NCBI GenBank assembly: GCA_005116955.1
Contig: SWDI01000002.1
Coordinates: 265,187 to 329,186, forward strand
Source of the DNA: Nitrospira sp.
GTDB lineage: Bacteria > Nitrospirota > Nitrospiria > Nitrospirales > Nitrospiraceae
DNA: 64,000 nucleotides
Direction of reading: 5' to 3'
Part shown: piece after piece, positions 62,242 through 64,000 of the stretch
How the letters are laid out: the number at the start of each line of letters is the position of its first letter
Numbering within the stretch: position 1 is the first letter of the stretch
The notes under the pieces: generated by a model
What the model saw: only the letters and a program-made list of their open reading frames with translations
What the model was told of the DNA's origin: nothing
The model's database searches: none
Position numbers and translations under genes: made by a program

Positions 62242-62290
62242 AGGCCCTCGATCGACTGCAAAGAGGCCGTTTCCCCTTCCTTCCCCCTCC

Positions 62291-63769
62291 TCATAAACCC
62301 TCACTGATAGCGGATCGCCCAGATAGACTCTTGCCACCTACAAGATCCTGCACAACGCGTTCAGCCGCCAACGCCCCATCACGGATACAGTCTGGAATGC
62401 CGACCCCGCGATAGCCGGCCCCTGTGAGGATCAACCCTGGATAGCGACTCACTGCGGTATCAAGCTGGGCCAATCGGTCCAGGTGACCAATTGTGTACTG
62501 CGGCATCCCCTTCCACCATCGATTCACCTCCGTGAAAATTGGTTCCACACTGATGCCGCATACGGCAGCGAGTTCTTCTCTGACTTTGGCTACCAGCGTC
62601 TCGTCATCCAACTGAAGAATGTCTTCCCGGCCTACGCCACCGACATAGCATCGCACCAACAGCTGATCCACCGGAGCGCGATGCGGCCACTTCAGCGACG
62701 TCCAGGTTGCGGCAATCACATCACGCTGCTCTGTTCGTGGAATGATAAATCCGAATCCTTCAATGGCACTCGTCAGCGTCCGTGGAAACGCCATCGCAAT
62801 GGTGGCAGTTGATGCATAGGGAATCATGTTCAATAGTCCACCGGCAATCGGTGTCAATGGACGCACCAGTTCCGCCGACACATACGCCGGTGTGGCAAGA
62901 ACCACGCTATCCGCAGAAAGTGCCGATCCATCCTCCATGATCAGGTCGTACATCCACCGTCCTAACTCATGAGATCTCACTCTCAGCGCGTCGACCCGGC
63001 ACCCTAATCTAAGTTCCACGCCCTGCTGCGCCAATCGACTCGTCAGAGCCGTAACCAAATCGCTGAGACCATTCTTTAAGCTGACAAACATCGTACGCCC
63101 TGGTTGGGTATTCGAAACCAACGAGGCGGCTTTCTTGGCAGCCATCATGCCGCGAACAACGCTGCCGTACTGCTGTTCGAGCTCAAAGAACCGTGGAAAC
63201 GTAGCCCTCAGACTCATGTGCTCGGCGTCCCCCGCGTAGATCCCGGCCATGAGCGGCTCCAATACCCGCTCAAATGCCTGAACACCGAACCGACGGCGAA
63301 GAAACGCAGCCAACGGCTCATCTTCTCTGGAAGAACCAGGTGGAACGGCGAATTCGAGTCCCATCCGAACCAGCCCAGACCAGCTCAATAGTCCGCTGTG
63401 AAGGAACGACCCCAATTGTTTTGGGACGAATGACAACAGGCCCTCAGGTAGGTCATGAAGGCGACCTCTGTACAGAACACAGGCCTTCTTGCCCGTCTGA
63501 TTGGTATTGATGAGCTGATCGGAAAGGCCGAGCTTCGTACAAAAATCCAGACCGGCCTGCTTTTGGGACAGGAATGAGTCCGGTCCGGCTTCGGTCACAA
63601 TCTCGCCAACTCGATGCGTGACGATCTTCCCTCCCCAGGACGATCCGGATTCAAGGATCGTGCAGCGGAGGGCCAGACCGGCCTTTGTCGCCTGCTCTTG
63701 GAGTGAAAATGCAGTAGCCAGGCCGGAAATGCCCCCACCGACGATCACGACTGTACGCGATCGAGTCAC
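62291..63769 (-). CDS. hemG: Protoporphyrinogen oxidase (HemY type)
   Basis: The enzyme oxidises protoporphyrinogen (or coproporphyrinogen) IX in heme synthesis. The 492-residue flavoprotein has VVIVGGGISGLATAFSLQEQ at the start, ILESGSSWGGKI, EPLMAGIYAGDAEHMSLRAT and the C-terminal GLILTGAGYRGVGIPDCIRDG. This is the oxygen-dependent HgoX/HemY family, not E. coli flavodoxin-type HemG. GTG 63769 overlaps the hemH stop (GTGA), so the two are coupled. Confidence 0.93.
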   Translation of the reverse strand: MTRSRTVVIVGGGISGLATAFSLQEQATKAGLALRCTILESGSSWGGKIVTHRVGEIVTEAGPDSFLSQKQAGLDFCTKLGLSDQLINTNQTGKKACVLYRGRLHDLPEGLLSFVPKQLGSFLHSGLLSWSGLVRMGLEFAVPPGSSREDEPLAAFLRRRFGVQAFERVLEPLMAGIYAGDAEHMSLRATFPRFFELEQQYGSVVRGMMAAKKAASLVSNTQPGRTMFVSLKNGLSDLVTALTSRLAQQGVELRLGCRVDALRVRSHELGRWMYDLIMEDGSALSADSVVLATPAYVSAELVRPLTPIAGGLLNMIPYASTATIAMAFPRTLTSAIEGFGFIIPRTEQRDVIAATWTSLKWPHRAPVDQLLVRCYVGGVGREDILQLDDETLVAKVREELAAVCGISVEPIFTEVNRWWKGMPQYTIGHLDRLAQLDTAVSRYPGLILTGAGYRGVGIPDCIRDGALAAERVVQDLVGGKSLSGRSAISEGL

Positions 63770-64000
63770 GACTGAATAGGGAGCGAAGATTCGTGTGCAG
63801 CCAAGACGTCGCGTAACGTCTCAATGAGTGGAAGAGAGTCGTTCAGCATGGGCATGCGCTCGAGGTGTAGGCCTCTGTTCGTCGCCAGCTGCTTGAGTTC
63901 GATGTCGATGTCAAAGAGCGTTTCCACATGGTCGCAGATAAAGCCGATAGGCGCCACTAGCACATACCGGTGTCCCGCCAGCTGGATGGTTTCCGACATT
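63766..64000 (-). CDS. hemH: Ferrochelatase, C-terminal fragment (runs off window)
   Basis: Only the last ~78 codons lie in the window. The segment VLVAPIGFICDHVETLFDID with the conserved HVETL is the ferrochelatase C-terminal signature, with conserved Glu in the pair binding metal. The ATG at 63999 is internal; the gene begins outside. The product inserts ferrous iron (into protoporphyrin or coproporphyrin), the step after HemG in the same operon. Confidence 0.9.
   Translation of the reverse strand, partial: MSETIQLAGHRYVLVAPIGFICDHVETLFDIDIELKQLATNRGLHLERMPMLNDSLPLIETLRDVLAAHESSLPIQS

Overview
The window looks like a chromosomal segment of a Gram-negative bacterium with moderately high GC. 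The gene set and order suggest a Nitrospira-type organism (phylum Nitrospirota). Supporting points are a KDO/heptose LPS operon fused to lepA-lepB and pyrG, a long pyr/car operon headed by pyrR, an NtrY/NtrX pair, many small response regulators, a hopanoid-type squalene synthase and heme genes. The genus is inferred from recollection of gene content; it was not tested by any search.

Layout. 1-3516: a DUF4011-helicase-Vsr-type (Hhe-like) defence gene whose 5' half has been replaced by the end of a small inverted-repeat element, followed by a DUF6680 membrane protein. 3853-14537 (minus): plsY, a lipoprotein esterase, pgsA, and the operon lepA-lepB-hldE1-kdsB-pyrG-kdsA-kdsD. 14723-17338 (plus): bioA and an LhgO-like oxidase. 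17345-28531 (minus): pyrR-pyrB-pyrC-DUF4149-carA-sppA-M48-carB-greA-SAM hydrolase, preceded by a readable PyrR attenuator. 28854-32089: a lipoprotein esterase, a secreted YqgE and two Sel1 lipoproteins. 32136-35778 (minus): acyP-sigma factor-apt-dksA/traR-queC-cytochrome c. 36147-37363: tRNA-Pro and ald. 37534-39025: a four-gene Fe-S/cysteine cassette of unknown role. 39047-40536: squalene synthase plus a cupredoxin. 40757-44938: htpX, unknowns, an MFS transporter and YqeY. 45022-49348: a signalling cluster (REC with zinc-ribbon-like tail, REC-GGDEF, hybrid kinase, Hpt). 49344-49539: a full copy of the small element seen at the left edge. 50119-64000: tRNA-Ala, DUF72, purMN, another REC-Cys protein, ntrXY, mazG, a Sel1 protein, a flavin reductase and hemG-hemH.

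Most notable observations. (i) A 196-bp MITE-like element with 15-bp terminal inverted repeats and CTAG at both ends carries a promoter-like -10 box, a ribosome binding site, an ATG and a frame that stays open through its end. Its partial copy at the window start supplies an in-frame N terminus to the truncated helicase. (ii) A second, palindromic repeat family occurs three times, each copy starting within 0-1 bases of the stop codon of a minus-strand gene. (iii) lepA and bioA have back-to-back consensus promoters whose -35 boxes overlap. (iv) The pyr leader holds a PyrR-binding loop, a terminator and a complementary antiterminator. (v) The cassette at 37534-39025 is a compact set of small Cys/Fe-S proteins with no obvious named pathway.
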